Made by a program: the position numbers and the translations under genes. Below the pieces are notes generated by a model that worked only from the letters and a program-made list of their open reading frames with translations, was not told the DNA's origin and searched no databases. From Methylophilaceae bacterium LSUCC0665 (GTDB taxonomy: Bacteria; Pseudomonadota; Gammaproteobacteria; Burkholderiales; Methylophilaceae), in assembly GCA_024919215.1 (NCBI GenBank), contig CP103437.1:930001-994000 (forward strand): DNA of 64,000 nt, in the 5' to 3' direction. Positions 47,170 through 57,433 of the stretch are shown one piece after another; within the stretch, counting starts at the first letter, position 1; the number at the start of each line of letters is the position of its first letter.

Positions 47170-47841
47170 ATGGAATTTAAAAACTATAACCGCATCAAAG
47201 AAGAAATACTTCTTTTTCAAGAACATCATAAAAGAAAAATCAGTTTAATTGCTGTGAGCAAAAAACAATCGATTGAAAAAATTCACCGTTTAATCAATTA
47301 TGGGCACTTAGACTTTGGAGAAAATTATGTACAAGAAGGAGTTGATAAAATTAAATCTATTTCAAATCCTTCTATTATTTGGCATTTTATTGGCCCTATA
47401 CAGAGTAATAAAACAAAACTAATAACGGAATATTTTAATTGGGTCCATAGCGTTGATCGTTTAAAAATATATGACAGAATAAAAAATGAAGCGAATAGTT
47501 TAGGTAAAAAAATTAACTTTCTTATCCAGATTAATATTAGTAAAGAAAACACAAAAAGTGGCATAAACATCAATGATCTTGATGCAATTTTAGATGGTAT
47601 TGACCCAAATGATGATTTTGTATGTTTTAGGGGAATTATGGCTATTCCACGTAATACCACAAACATCAATCTCCTAAAAACAGAATTTTCTTTATTGAAT
47701 AAAGCTTTTATTTCTCTGAAAGAGCGTTTTCATACCGTTGACACATTATCTATGGGAATGTCTAATGATTATCTTTTGGCAATGAATCATGGTTCAACAA
47801 TGATAAGAGTTGGGTCCAAAATTTTCGGAGAACGAATATGA
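47170..47841 (+). CDS. yggS: YggS/PLPBP family pyridoxal-phosphate homeostasis protein
   Basis: This 223-residue PLP-binding protein has the alanine-racemase-type TIM barrel. The PLP lysine is in LIAVSKKQ, the conserved FGENYVQEG and WHFIGPIQSNK follow, and the phosphate-binding end is SMGMSNDYLLAMNHGSTMIRVGSKIFG (C-terminal 35 residues). It has no known catalytic activity and keeps PLP and amino-acid pools balanced. It overlaps proC as ATGA, the classic yggS-proC pair. Confidence 0.93.
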   Translation: MEFKNYNRIKEEILLFQEHHKRKISLIAVSKKQSIEKIHRLINYGHLDFGENYVQEGVDKIKSISNPSIIWHFIGPIQSNKTKLITEYFNWVHSVDRLKIYDRIKNEANSLGKKINFLIQINISKENTKSGININDLDAILDGIDPNDDFVCFRGIMAIPRNTTNINLLKTEFSLLNKAFISLKERFHTVDTLSMGMSNDYLLAMNHGSTMIRVGSKIFGERI

Positions 47842-48635
47842 CAAAAATTACATTTGTTGGTTGTGGAAATATGGCACAAGCTATGATTTCTGGTCTCCGT
47901 GCGTCAAAACAAAAATTTCATATATACGTGATAGAAAAAAATGAAGAACTAAAAAATAAGATACAAAAAGAACTAAAAGTAGAAATCGTTGACAATCTAG
48001 ATCACCATCAAACTGATATTGTTATTTTATCTGTTAAGCCAAAAGATGTAGCTGAAGCATGTAAAAATCTTAATGTAAATGGATCCATTGTAATCAGTAT
48101 CGCTGCAGGTATTGGTCTAGACACAATAAAAAAGCATCTTAAAGGATACCAAAAACTAGTAAGGGTTATGCCTAATTTAAATGCATTTGAAGGCAAGAGT
48201 ATAAATACTATCTATTTTGATGATCTCATTGAATCTGAGGATAGGAAAATCATTGGCAGCATATTTTCCAGTATTGGTCAGAATATTATTTTTGATGATG
48301 AATTAATGATCGATCAATCCACTGCTATTTCAGGAAGTGGCCCAGCATATGTTTTTTATCTAATGCAATCATTTATTGAAGCAGCTACTAAAATTGGCCT
48401 CCCATTAGAGGATGCCAAGAAGCTTGTATATGAAACATTTGCAGGTGCATGTGCTACTGCTAAAAAAAATCTTGATGATCTTGATAAGTTAATAGAGAAC
48501 GTTTCATCCAAAGGAGGCACAACAGAAGCAGCAATAAAATCGTTTGATGAAAGAAATATTAAAGAAATTTTTAACCAAGCAGTTAAAAACGCATACAACA
48601 GAGCACTTGAAATTAATCAAGAAAATAAAAATTAA
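47838..48635 (+). CDS. proC: Pyrroline-5-carboxylate reductase
   Basis: ProC (265 residues) makes the last step to proline using NAD(P)H. It has an N-terminal Rossmann fold with FVGCGNMAQAMISG, then VRVMPNLNAF in place of the usual VRxMPN segment. The C-terminal dimer domain carries the signature SGSGPAYVFYLMQSFIEAA and SSKGGTTEAAI. It is coupled to yggS by a 4-base overlap and precedes mnmA by 3 bases. Confidence 0.95.
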   Translation: MTKITFVGCGNMAQAMISGLRASKQKFHIYVIEKNEELKNKIQKELKVEIVDNLDHHQTDIVILSVKPKDVAEACKNLNVNGSIVISIAAGIGLDTIKKHLKGYQKLVRVMPNLNAFEGKSINTIYFDDLIESEDRKIIGSIFSSIGQNIIFDDELMIDQSTAISGSGPAYVFYLMQSFIEAATKIGLPLEDAKKLVYETFAGACATAKKNLDDLDKLIENVSSKGGTTEAAIKSFDERNIKEIFNQAVKNAYNRALEINQENKN

Positions 48636-48638
48636 TTA

Positions 48639-49733
48639 ATGAAAAAAAAGAACATTATAGTTGGTTTATCTGGCGGAGTTGATTCTGCAGTCACTGCCCA
48701 TATCTTAAAGAAACAGGGACATAATGTTCGCGGTTTATTTATGAAAAACTGGGAGGCAGATGATGACGATGAATTTTGTTCAAGTAAGCAAGATTTAATT
48801 GATGCAATTAGTGTTGCCGAGAAAATAGGGATCGATATTGAAATTGTTAATTTTGCAAAAGAATATAAAGAAAAGGTATTTAATCTTTTTATAGCCGGTT
48901 TAAAAAAGGGCTTCACGCCTAATCCTGATATTCTTTGTAATTCAGAAATTAAGTTCGAAGCTTTTTTAAATCACGCAATGCAGCTGGGGGCTGATTATAT
49001 TGCAACTGGACATTATGCTAATGTTACAGAAAAAGATGGTTTATTTTATCTTTTAAAAGGAATGGACTCTTCAAAAGATCAAAGTTACTTCTTGCATAAA
49101 CTTAATCAACAACAGTTATCCAAATCAATTTTTCCTTTAGGGAAAATATTAAAAACAGATGTCAGAAAAATTGCTAAAGATAATAATTTACACAACCATG
49201 ACAGGAAAGATTCAACTGGGATTTGTTTTATTGGAGAAAGACCCTTTGCGGAATTTTTAAATCAATTTATACCAAAAAATCCAGGGGACATTGTCACTGT
49301 TGATGGGAAAAAAATTGGTAAGCATGATGGTCTTACTTTTTATACTGTAGGCCAAAGACAGGGTTTGGGAATTGGCGGAACATCATCCGGAAGTGGAGAG
49401 CCGTGGTTTGTTGCTAAAAAAGATATGAGTGAAAATCAATTAATTGTTGCTCAAGGTAAAAATCACCCAGCTTTATATCACGATGCAATCAAAGCTGAAG
49501 AAATTCATACCATTTCGAATTCGTTTCCCATCCAGCGTGTGATTGGTGCAAAAATTAGATATAGGCAGCCTGATGCTGCATGCCAAATCAACGAACTTCA
49601 TTCAGATGGGTTAGTTTCTTTTTTTGGACAAAAACAATGGGCCGTTACCCCTGGTCAATATATTGTTTTTTATGACAGTAATATATGCCTTGGCGGCGCT
49701 GTGATCAGATCTGGATTCAATAGTTTTCAATAA
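48639..49733 (+). CDS. mnmA: tRNA-specific 2-thiouridylase MnmA
   Basis: MnmA (364 residues) adds sulfur to U34 of tRNA for Lys, Glu and Gln. The PP-loop is [15 protein letters not shown]. The first catalytic cysteine lies in [12 protein letters not shown] and the second in [22 protein letters not shown] and [10 protein letters not shown] are further family motifs. The length is normal. Sulfur is normally delivered by IscS and the Tus relay; the end of an isc operon opens this window. Confidence 0.96.
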   Translation: MKKKNIIVGLSGGVDSAVTAHILKKQGHNVRGLFMKNWEADDDDEFCSSKQDLIDAISVAEKIGIDIEIVNFAKEYKEKVFNLFIAGLKKGFTPNPDILCNSEIKFEAFLNHAMQLGADYIATGHYANVTEKDGLFYLLKGMDSSKDQSYFLHKLNQQQLSKSIFPLGKILKTDVRKIAKDNNLHNHDRKDSTGICFIGERPFAEFLNQFIPKNPGDIVTVDGKKIGKHDGLTFYTVGQRQGLGIGGTSSGSGEPWFVAKKDMSENQLIVAQGKNHPALYHDAIKAEEIHTISNSFPIQRVIGAKIRYRQPDAACQINELHSDGLVSFFGQKQWAVTPGQYIVFYDSNICLGGAVIRSGFNSFQ

Positions 49734-49742
49734 GCTTTATTT

Positions 49743-50606
49743 ATGACCATTTATTTTAAAAAATTACTTGAAAAAGAAATCAATCGAAATATCTCTATTG
49801 CTCTGAAAGAAGATATTGGTAAAGGTGACCTCACTGCCAACTTTATTGAAAAAAATTCGTTAAGTAATGCTAAAATTTTTTGCAATGAAAATGCTATTTT
49901 TTGTGGGAAAGCTTGGCTTAATAAAATTATTAAAAAGCAAAAAAGTTTAAAAATAAAATGGCATGTTAAGGATGGTGACTCAATTCAAAAAGACCACTGC
50001 GTTTGTGAAATAAGTGGATCTACTAGAGAAATTTTATCTATTGAAAGAGTATGTTTAAATTTTATTCAAACGCTTTCCGGAACATCGACATTGAGTAATC
50101 AATTTGTAAGTATCATTAAAAAGACGGAATCACAAATTTACGATACTCGAAAAACTATACCTGGTATGAGGTTTTCACAAAAATATGCAGTAAAAGTTGG
50201 TGGCGGAAGTAATCAGAGATTGGGTCTTTTTGATATGGCTCTTTTTAAAGAAAATCATTTTTCAGCAAATGAGACTTTTGAAACCTTGCTTAAAAAAATT
50301 AAAGCTAAAAATCTCATAAATTCAATTCAAATTGAAGTTGAAAATTTAAATCAATTAAAAATTGCCCTTAAATATTCAGTTAAAAATATACTTTTAGATA
50401 ACTTTTCTCATTCAAATATTAAAAAAGCTATTGGTATGGCAAATAAAAATACTATTTTTGAAATTTCTGGCAATGTGAATCAAAAAACAGTATTAAAAAT
50501 TGCTGAACTAGGTAAATTAAGAATATCTATTGGTTCTTTGACAAAAAACATTCAAGCTATTGATTTTTCAATGTTAATTGAAGATAAAAAGTCACATGAC
50601 ACTTGA
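49743..50606 (+). CDS. nadC: Nicotinate-nucleotide pyrophosphorylase (quinolinate phosphoribosyltransferase)
   Basis: NadC (287 residues) converts quinolinate and PRPP to nicotinate mononucleotide. The family motifs are ALKEDIGKGDLTA near the start, LSIERVCLNFIQTLSGTST, the quinolinate-binding YDTRKTIPGMRFSQKYAVKVGGGSNQRLGLFDMALFKENH (residues about 136-175), and the final EISGNV and ISIGSLT. It is unusually lysine- and asparagine-rich. It lies 9 bases after mnmA. Confidence 0.94.
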   Translation: MTIYFKKLLEKEINRNISIALKEDIGKGDLTANFIEKNSLSNAKIFCNENAIFCGKAWLNKIIKKQKSLKIKWHVKDGDSIQKDHCVCEISGSTREILSIERVCLNFIQTLSGTSTLSNQFVSIIKKTESQIYDTRKTIPGMRFSQKYAVKVGGGSNQRLGLFDMALFKENHFSANETFETLLKKIKAKNLINSIQIEVENLNQLKIALKYSVKNILLDNFSHSNIKKAIGMANKNTIFEISGNVNQKTVLKIAELGKLRISIGSLTKNIQAIDFSMLIEDKKSHDT

Positions 50607-50642
50607 CCAAACCTATGTAAATAGGTTATTTTAGCTGTTTGG
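50607..50642 (+). terminator. Nested hairpins in the nadC-ilvB gap (weak terminator or leader element)
   Basis: AACCTAT (50610-50616) pairs with ATAGGTT (50621-50627), followed by ATTTT. A competing outer stem CCAAAC (50607-50612) with GTTTGG (50637-50642) shares the left arm. This could be a weak terminator for nadC or an attenuation-type switch for ilvB. No leader peptide with branched-chain codons is visible in the 50 bases. Confidence 0.35.
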
Positions 50643-50656
50643 TTTAAAAACATAAC

Positions 50657-52378
50657 ATGAGCATAAAAAAGTTTACAGGAGCTGAAATTGTTATTCACTC
50701 CTTGCATAAAGAAAATACAGAATTTGTCTTTGGTTATCCAGGTGGTGCAGTTCTTAATATTTATGATGCCATTTTCCAATTAAAAAAATTCAAACATGTT
50801 TTAGTTCGCCATGAACAAGCTGCTGTTCATGCAGCTGATGCCTATTCTAGATCTACTGGAAAGGTTGGAGTGGCGCTTGTGACATCTGGTCCTGGTGCGA
50901 CAAATGCTGTGACAGGAATTGCTACAGCCCACATGGATTCAATTCCTATGGTTATCATTTCAGGCCAAGTTCCTACCCATGCGATTGGTCAAGATGCTTT
51001 TCAAGAATGTGATACGGTCGGAATAACAAGGCCCTGTGTAAAACATAATTTTTTAATCAAAAAAATTGAAGACATTGCACCAACAATTAAAAAAGCTTTT
51101 CATATCGCCAGATCTGGAAGACCTGGCCCAGTAGTAGTTGACATTCCAAAAGATATTACTGCCGAAGAAGCTGTCTTTGAATATCCATCTGAAATTGAAT
51201 TGAGGTCATATCATCCAGTTGAAAAAGGTCATCAGGGTCAAATTACTAAAGCGCTCGAATTATTAATCTCATCAAAAAAACCAATGGTTTACACAGGTGG
51301 TGGTGTTGTTTTAGGTGATGCCTCCGAACAATTAACCAAATTAATTAAAAAATTGGGATTTCCAATCACAAGCACTTTAATGGGCTTAGGTGGATTCCCT
51401 GCAGATGAAAATCAATTCTTAGGCATGCTCGGCATGCATGGAACATATGAAGCTAATATGGCCATGCAAGAATGTGATGTATTAATTGCTATTGGGTCAA
51501 GATTTGATGATCGCGTAATTGGCAATCCAGATCACTTTTTATCAAAACCAAGAAAAATTATTCACATTGATATTGATCCAGCATCGATATCCAAAAGGGT
51601 CAAAATTGATATCCCAATTGTAGGTAATGTCAAAAGTGTACTTGAGGATATGAATGAAGTTTACTCCACTTTGGAAAAAAATCATGACAAAAAGATTCAA
51701 TCTGATTGGATGGCTACAATTGAAGAATGGAAATCAAAAAAATCTCTTTCATACAAAAACAGTGACAAAGTAATTAAACCTCAGTATGTGGTGGAAGAAT
51801 TGCATAAAGTTACAAATGGTGATGCATTTATTACATCAGATGTCGGTCAACACCAAATGTGGGCCGCACAATATTATCCATTCAACAAACCTCGTAGATG
51901 GCTAAATTCAGGTGGTCTTGGAACAATGGGTGTTGGACTACCCTACGCTATGGGGGCTCAACTAGCCCACCCTGAAGCTCAAGTTGCTTGTATAACTGGC
52001 GAAGCATCAATTCAAATGTGTATTCAAGAGCTTTCTACCTGCAAACAGTTTCATTTACCAGTAAAAATTATTAATCTGAATAATAGATATATGGGAATGG
52101 TCAGACAATGGCAGGAGTTTTTCTATGGAAATCGTTATGCAGAATCATACATGGATGCCCTTCCTGATTTTGTAAAGCTTGCTGAATCTTATGGGCATGT
52201 TGGTTTACAAATCGAAAAACCCTCAGAGGTTACTGATGCTCTAAAAGAAGCATTTTCTGAAAAAAATAAAGAGCGTTTGGTTTTTCTTGATTTCCTTACT
52301 GATCAAACCGAAAATGTTTATCCAATGGTGCCAAATGGCAAAGGATTATCTCAGATGATCTTATCTGAGGACTTATAA
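50657..52378 (+). CDS. ilvB: Acetolactate synthase large subunit
   Basis: This 573-residue TPP enzyme makes acetolactate or acetohydroxybutyrate for Val, Leu and Ile. It has the N-terminal FGYPGGAVLNIYDA and the catalytic glutamate in RHEQAAVHAADAYSR. GPGATNAVTGIATAHMDSIPM and the FAD/TPP segments GMLGMHGTYEAN and GEASIQMCIQEL then NLNNRYMGMVRQWQ follow. The usual GDGSFQM-type TPP motif reads GEASIQM here, as in several proteobacterial IlvI/IlvB proteins. It overlaps ilvH by one base. Confidence 0.96.
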   Translation: MSIKKFTGAEIVIHSLHKENTEFVFGYPGGAVLNIYDAIFQLKKFKHVLVRHEQAAVHAADAYSRSTGKVGVALVTSGPGATNAVTGIATAHMDSIPMVIISGQVPTHAIGQDAFQECDTVGITRPCVKHNFLIKKIEDIAPTIKKAFHIARSGRPGPVVVDIPKDITAEEAVFEYPSEIELRSYHPVEKGHQGQITKALELLISSKKPMVYTGGGVVLGDASEQLTKLIKKLGFPITSTLMGLGGFPADENQFLGMLGMHGTYEANMAMQECDVLIAIGSRFDDRVIGNPDHFLSKPRKIIHIDIDPASISKRVKIDIPIVGNVKSVLEDMNEVYSTLEKNHDKKIQSDWMATIEEWKSKKSLSYKNSDKVIKPQYVVEELHKVTNGDAFITSDVGQHQMWAAQYYPFNKPRRWLNSGGLGTMGVGLPYAMGAQLAHPEAQVACITGEASIQMCIQELSTCKQFHLPVKIINLNNRYMGMVRQWQEFFYGNRYAESYMDALPDFVKLAESYGHVGLQIEKPSEVTDALKEAFSEKNKERLVFLDFLTDQTENVYPMVPNGKGLSQMILSEDL

Positions 52379-52869
52379 TGAGACATATTATTTCTTTACT
52401 GATGGAAAATGAAGCTGGTGCGTTATCGAGAGTTGCAGGTCTTTTCTCAGCTAGGGGCTACAACATTGAGTCTTTAACGGTGGCTCCTACTGAAGATCCC
52501 TCTTTATCAAGAATGACTATTGTCACCTCTGGTTCGGATGATGTTATCGAACAAATAATTAAACAACTTAATAAATTAATTGATGTTGTTAAAGTTTTAG
52601 ATTTAAATGACGGAAAACATATTGAAAGAGAACTAATGCTTGTAAAAGTAAAGGCAAGCCACCAATACCGCGAAGAAATGAAAAGAATTAGTGATATTTT
52701 CAGAGGAAGGATCATCGATGTCTCTGATAATACATTTACAATTGAAATTACTGGATCATCTACTAAATTAGATGCTTATCTTGATAGTTTGGACAAATCA
52801 GCAATTGTTGAAACTGTTAGAACTGGAGCATCCGGAATTGGTAGAGGTGATAGAATACTGAAAATTTAA
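52378..52869 (+). CDS. ilvH: Acetolactate synthase small (regulatory) subunit
   Basis: IlvH (163 residues) binds valine and controls the large subunit. It has an N-terminal ACT domain, MENEAGALSRVAGLFSARGYNIESLTVAPTED (residues about 9-40). The second half contains ELMLVKVKASHQYREE and GASGIGRGDRIL. The length is that of E. coli IlvH. It is placed between ilvB and ilvC in one operon. Confidence 0.96.
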   Translation: MRHIISLLMENEAGALSRVAGLFSARGYNIESLTVAPTEDPSLSRMTIVTSGSDDVIEQIIKQLNKLIDVVKVLDLNDGKHIERELMLVKVKASHQYREEMKRISDIFRGRIIDVSDNTFTIEITGSSTKLDAYLDSLDKSAIVETVRTGASGIGRGDRILKI

Positions 52870-52874
52870 TTTAG

Positions 52875-53899
<1,025 letters not shown>

Positions 53900-53900
<1 letters not shown>

Positions 53901-54538
53901 TGAACAAAAATTATCCCATTCTTGCTCGTGAGGGTTGGTCGTTTATTACTCTCGCGATCATGTTTTTTGTAATATCAATTTATTTTATCAATCCCGTTAT
54001 TTCTGGTTTGTCAGGAATGATTTGTTTATTCATTATTCAATTTTTTAGAGATCCGCAAAGAAAAATTGTTGCAAAACCGAATGAAGTTGTATCTGCTGCA
54101 GACGGAAGGGTAATTGCTATTGAAAAAACAAATGATCCTTACAATAAAAGAGAGGCAATAAAAATTAGCGTATTCATGAATGTTTTTAATGTTCATTCTA
54201 ATAAAGCACCAATTTCTGGAAAAGTAATTAATAAAATTTACAAACCTGGAAAATTTCTTAACGCTGCTCTAGATAAAGCATCAAGCGAAAATGAGCACTG
54301 TGCTATCACAATTAAGACATCTAATAATCAAATTGTTACTTCTGTTCAAATAGCTGGTTTAATTGCTCGAAGAATTCTATGTTACGCGAATGAAGGATCA
54401 GAACTAGTAAAAGGTGATCGATATGGTTTCATTCGTTTTGGATCTAGGGTGGATCACTACATTCCAATTAACTCTGAGGTAAAAGTAAAGTTGGGACAAA
54501 AGGTTAAAAATACTGAGGATATTCTTGCAGAAATTTAA
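53900..54538 (+). CDS. psd: Phosphatidylserine decarboxylase, short (archaeal/alpha-type) form
   Basis: Psd (212 residues) makes phosphatidylethanolamine and matures by self-cleavage. An N-terminal pair of membrane segments (residues 12-50) is followed by FRDPQRKIVAKPNEVVSAADGRV, then VFMNVFNVHSNKAPISGKV. The cleavage site is Gly-Ser in IRFGSRVDHYIP, giving the pyruvoyl group from the serine. This is the short type often found after ilvC. pssA, the usual next gene, is absent; the convergent rppH follows with interlocked stops. Confidence 0.93.
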
Positions 54539-55014
54539 TTTATAGCCTCCACAAATTTCCACAATTCATTTAAAGCGGTTGAATATACATCTTTTTTAAA
54601 ATCTACCACTTCCTTGAGAGGAAACCAGAAATTTTCCCATTTCCAGTCATCAAATTCTGGTGAGTCATGTAGGTTCAAATTAATTAAATCATCAGATCCA
54701 ATAAATTTTAATAAAAACCAGATTTGTTTCTGCCCTCTATATCTTCCCTGCCAATAAGTCTTCACAAACTTCTCTGGAACTTCGTATCTTAACCAGTCAG
54801 ATGATCTGCCTAGTATCTCAAAGCTATTTTTACTTAAGCCAACTTCTTCATAGACCTCACGATACATTGCCTGCTCGGGAGTTTCCCCTTTTTGAATACC
54901 CCCTTGAGGAAATTGCCAATTATCTTCATTAACTCTTTTGGCCCAAAGAATTTTATTATCTTTATTAATTATTACTGAAGCCACATTCGGCCTATATCCA
55001 TCTTCATCAATCAT
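54535..55014 (-). CDS. rppH: RNA pyrophosphohydrolase RppH
   Basis: This Nudix hydrolase of 159 residues removes pyrophosphate from mRNA 5' ends and so starts decay. The Nudix box is GGIQKGETPEQAMYREVYEEVGL (residues 39-61). The N-terminus (DEDGYRPNVASVIINKDNKILWAKR) and WQFPQGGI are typical of RppH. The TAA shares 4 bases with the psd stop. A TATAAA lies 9 bases before its ATG. Confidence 0.94.
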   Translation of the reverse strand: MIDEDGYRPNVASVIINKDNKILWAKRVNEDNWQFPQGGIQKGETPEQAMYREVYEEVGLSKNSFEILGRSSDWLRYEVPEKFVKTYWQGRYRGQKQIWFLLKFIGSDDLINLNLHDSPEFDDWKWENFWFPLKEVVDFKKDVYSTALNELWKFVEAIN

Positions 55015-55066
55015 TGTTAAACTTTTATAAAAACGTAAACTTAATAATCTAATTTTTTCATATTAA

Positions 55067-56008
55067 TTGACTTTGATAAATAATTTTTTAAAATTTTTTT
55101 TTCTGTTGATATTTCTTGTAATCTTTCAAGGCTGCAAAGAGGAGTCATTTGCAATTATTACCAACCAAGGCGAGGATACAATATCGATTGTCGATTTACA
55201 AAATCTAAATATCATAAAAACAATACAAACCAATCCTGGGCCACTGACAGTTGAGATTCTCAAAAATAATTTAGCAATAATTTCAAATACAAAAAATGAA
55301 TCTTTGCAGTTAATAGATCTAGATAGCTTTAAGATTATTGACACCATAAATTTGGGCTTTACTCCGCTAGGGATTGTTTATGTTGAGGGTAAAGATTTAC
55401 TTTACATATCTTCATGGTATGAAAATAAATTATATTACTACAATACCAATACATGGGAACGAGATGGTGTCATCCCAGTTGGAAAGACACCATCTGGAAT
55501 CATCTACGACAAAAAAAGAGATCAAATTATTGTGTCTAATAGAGATGAAAATTTGTTAACGATTATTCAAGATAATAAAGTCATTAAAACTATTAAGGTT
55601 GGTGACCACCCCTTTGGTGTTTACTTATCAGAAGACTCTGTATTCTCTGTGAATGTATATTCCAACGATGTATCAAAAATAAATTTAAACACTTATGATT
55701 CATCTAAATTTAATGTTGGGGACCACCCATATAACATTATTTCGTCCGATCATTACCTTTTTGTCACAAACACTCAAGATGATTCTGTTAGCGTTATAAA
55801 TAAAGATGACTTTTCTATACTAAAAACCCTAAAAACTGGAGAGGTACCTGAAAATCTTGGCCTTGATTTATTAAATAATCAATTAATTGTGACAAATTGG
55901 GGATCAAATTCCATAAGCATTTTTAATTTAGATACTTTAAAATTAAAAAAAGAGATACCTACAGGTAGAGAAAGCCGCTCATTTGGAAATTTTATTTGGG
56001 CAAAATAA
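55067..56008 (+). CDS. YVTN-type beta-propeller lipoprotein
   Basis: The protein is 313 residues with an N-terminal hydrophobic signal (LKFFFLLIFLVIFQGC) that ends in a lipobox-like QGC. The rest is a series of about seven blades of 40 residues with patterns such as DTISIVDLQNLNIIKTIQTNPGP and LDSFKIIDTINLGFTPLGIVYV. It resembles propellers linked to periplasmic PQQ-dependent oxidation systems, but no active-site residues define a function. The start is TTG (55067, or TTG at 55073). It is followed after 61 bases by the MxaD-like gene. Confidence 0.75.
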   Translation: MTLINNFLKFFFLLIFLVIFQGCKEESFAIITNQGEDTISIVDLQNLNIIKTIQTNPGPLTVEILKNNLAIISNTKNESLQLIDLDSFKIIDTINLGFTPLGIVYVEGKDLLYISSWYENKLYYYNTNTWERDGVIPVGKTPSGIIYDKKRDQIIVSNRDENLLTIIQDNKVIKTIKVGDHPFGVYLSEDSVFSVNVYSNDVSKINLNTYDSSKFNVGDHPYNIISSDHYLFVTNTQDDSVSVINKDDFSILKTLKTGEVPENLGLDLLNNQLIVTNWGSNSISIFNLDTLKLKKEIPTGRESRSFGNFIWAK

Positions 56009-56069
56009 TTAAAACTAATCTGTATTATAGTAAGATGATGATTGTTTTGAAATAAGTTAAGGATTATCA

Positions 56070-56591
56070 ATGAAAAAAATAGTATTACTTATCACCTCAC
56101 TTTTGTTTGCATTCACTGTCTTTGCGCATGGTCCAACCCCGCAAAAAGTGCAAAAATCAGTAAAAATTGCTGCTAGCCCTGATAAGGTTTGGGAAGTCGT
56201 AAAAGATTTTGATAACGCTAATAAATGGCTTCCATTCGTATCTGACATCAAAGTTGAAGTTAAAGGTGAAGATAGATTTCGGACTTTAACTTTAAAAGAA
56301 GGTGGCAAAGTTTTAGAAAGATTAAAAGGTATCGATGATGACTTAATGAAAATTAAGTTTGAAATTGTAGAAGGTGATGTGCCGGTTGCTGACTGTAATA
56401 TGTATATTACTGTTGCTAAAGGTGCCAATGATAATGAGTCTGAAGTTCAGTGGACTGCAAGATTCTATAGAGTATATAAACTAAATCCTCCTATTCCAGA
56501 AGGTCAGGATGATGAGTCCGCTTTAAATGCAATGAATGCTGTGGTAGATGCAGCATTACCTGAATTGAAAAAATTTATTGAATCAAAATAA
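56070..56591 (+). CDS. Exported SRPBCC-fold protein, MxaD-like
   Basis: The 173-residue protein has a Sec signal peptide cleaved after VFA (residue 19) and one START/polyketide-cyclase-type (SRPBCC) domain. The domain begins KSVKIAASPDKVWEVVKDFDNANKWLPFV (residues about 30-58). Periplasmic proteins of this size and fold include MxaD, which helps electron transfer from methanol dehydrogenase to its cytochrome in methylotrophs. That match rests on architecture and motif likeness only. An AAGGA site lies before the ATG. No methanol dehydrogenase genes are in the window. Confidence 0.72.
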   Translation: MKKIVLLITSLLFAFTVFAHGPTPQKVQKSVKIAASPDKVWEVVKDFDNANKWLPFVSDIKVEVKGEDRFRTLTLKEGGKVLERLKGIDDDLMKIKFEIVEGDVPVADCNMYITVAKGANDNESEVQWTARFYRVYKLNPPIPEGQDDESALNAMNAVVDAALPELKKFIESK

Positions 56592-56603
56592 AGATTTTTA
56601 ATA

Positions 56604-57212
56604 TTGCTGCATATTAATTCTGGATCTGCGTCTAATAAAACACTTATTTGGTTACATGGGTTAGGCGCAGATTCAAATGATTTCGCTCCCTTTTTTTCTA
56701 ATTCCTGTTTTAATGAATACGAAATTATTCTCCCAAATGCTCCACATCGAAAAATAACCTTAAATCAAAATTTTGAAATGCGCGCCTGGTTTGATATGAA
56801 AAGCTTAAATCTAGATGATTTGGATGAAGAAGACTTTATGAAATCATCAAAAATATTAGATGCGATCATAGTAGATAAATTAAAAAAAAATCCAAAAACT
56901 AAAATATATATAGGTGGTTTTTCTCAAGGGGCGGCATTGTCAATTTTTTATGGTCTAAATAGTATTTATAAAATTAATGGGGTGATTTCTTTTTCTGGCT
57001 TTCTGCCAAAATTTAATTATCAAAATAAAATTGTCACAAAACCAATACTTAAAGTTCATGGCATCTATGATGATATTATTAATTTTCAAATATCAAAAAA
57101 AACTTTTGATTTGTTAAGTTTTTCCAATTTGGTGTCCAAGAGTTACAATATGGGTCATGAAGTGATTGAAAAACAAGTCGTTGATCTTCTATCTTTCTTA
57201 AAGGAAACATGA
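56604..57212 (+). CDS. Alpha/beta-hydrolase, carboxylesterase/phospholipase type
   Basis: The 202-residue cytoplasmic enzyme of the abhydrolase_2 family (like YpfH and EstB) has an oxyanion region LIWLHGLGADSNDF. The nucleophile elbow GGFSQGAAL carries the serine, the acid is in GIYDDIIN and the histidine in NMGHEVI. The natural substrate is unknown. The start is TTG at 56604, 12 bases after the previous stop; the TGA overlaps the xseB region. Confidence 0.85.
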   Translation: MLHINSGSASNKTLIWLHGLGADSNDFAPFFSNSCFNEYEIILPNAPHRKITLNQNFEMRAWFDMKSLNLDDLDEEDFMKSSKILDAIIVDKLKKNPKTKIYIGGFSQGAALSIFYGLNSIYKINGVISFSGFLPKFNYQNKIVTKPILKVHGIYDDIINFQISKKTFDLLSFSNLVSKSYNMGHEVIEKQVVDLLSFLKET

Positions 57213-57433
57213 TGTCTGAAAAAAATAAAGATTTTGATGAAACTCTTAAAGAGCTTGAGGCTATAGTAGAGTCAATGGATGACGGTAGCTTAAAACTTGA
57301 AGAAACAATTGAGTCATATGAAAAAGGAATTAAGTTAATTAAGCAAGCTCAAGCATCTTTAAAAAATTTTGAAAAAAAGGTTCAAATTTTAAATAGCAAG
57401 AACGAATTAGAAGACTTTAATGAACCAGAATAA
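57209..57433 (+). CDS. xseB: Exodeoxyribonuclease VII small subunit
   Basis: XseB (74 residues) is a two-helix protein that binds the XseA large subunit (10151). The conserved core is DFDETLKELEAIVESMDDGSLKLEETIESYEKG (residues about 8-40). It sits in the classic xseB-ispA-dxs order and overlaps its neighbours at both ends (4 and 14 bases). Confidence 0.93.
   Translation: MMSEKNKDFDETLKELEAIVESMDDGSLKLEETIESYEKGIKLIKQAQASLKNFEKKVQILNSKNELEDFNEPE

Noticed and set aside
47325-47669. 114-codon antisense frame in yggS
   Set aside because: It is opposite the conserved PLP-protein gene; its hydrophobic translation is what AT-rich antisense frames usually give.
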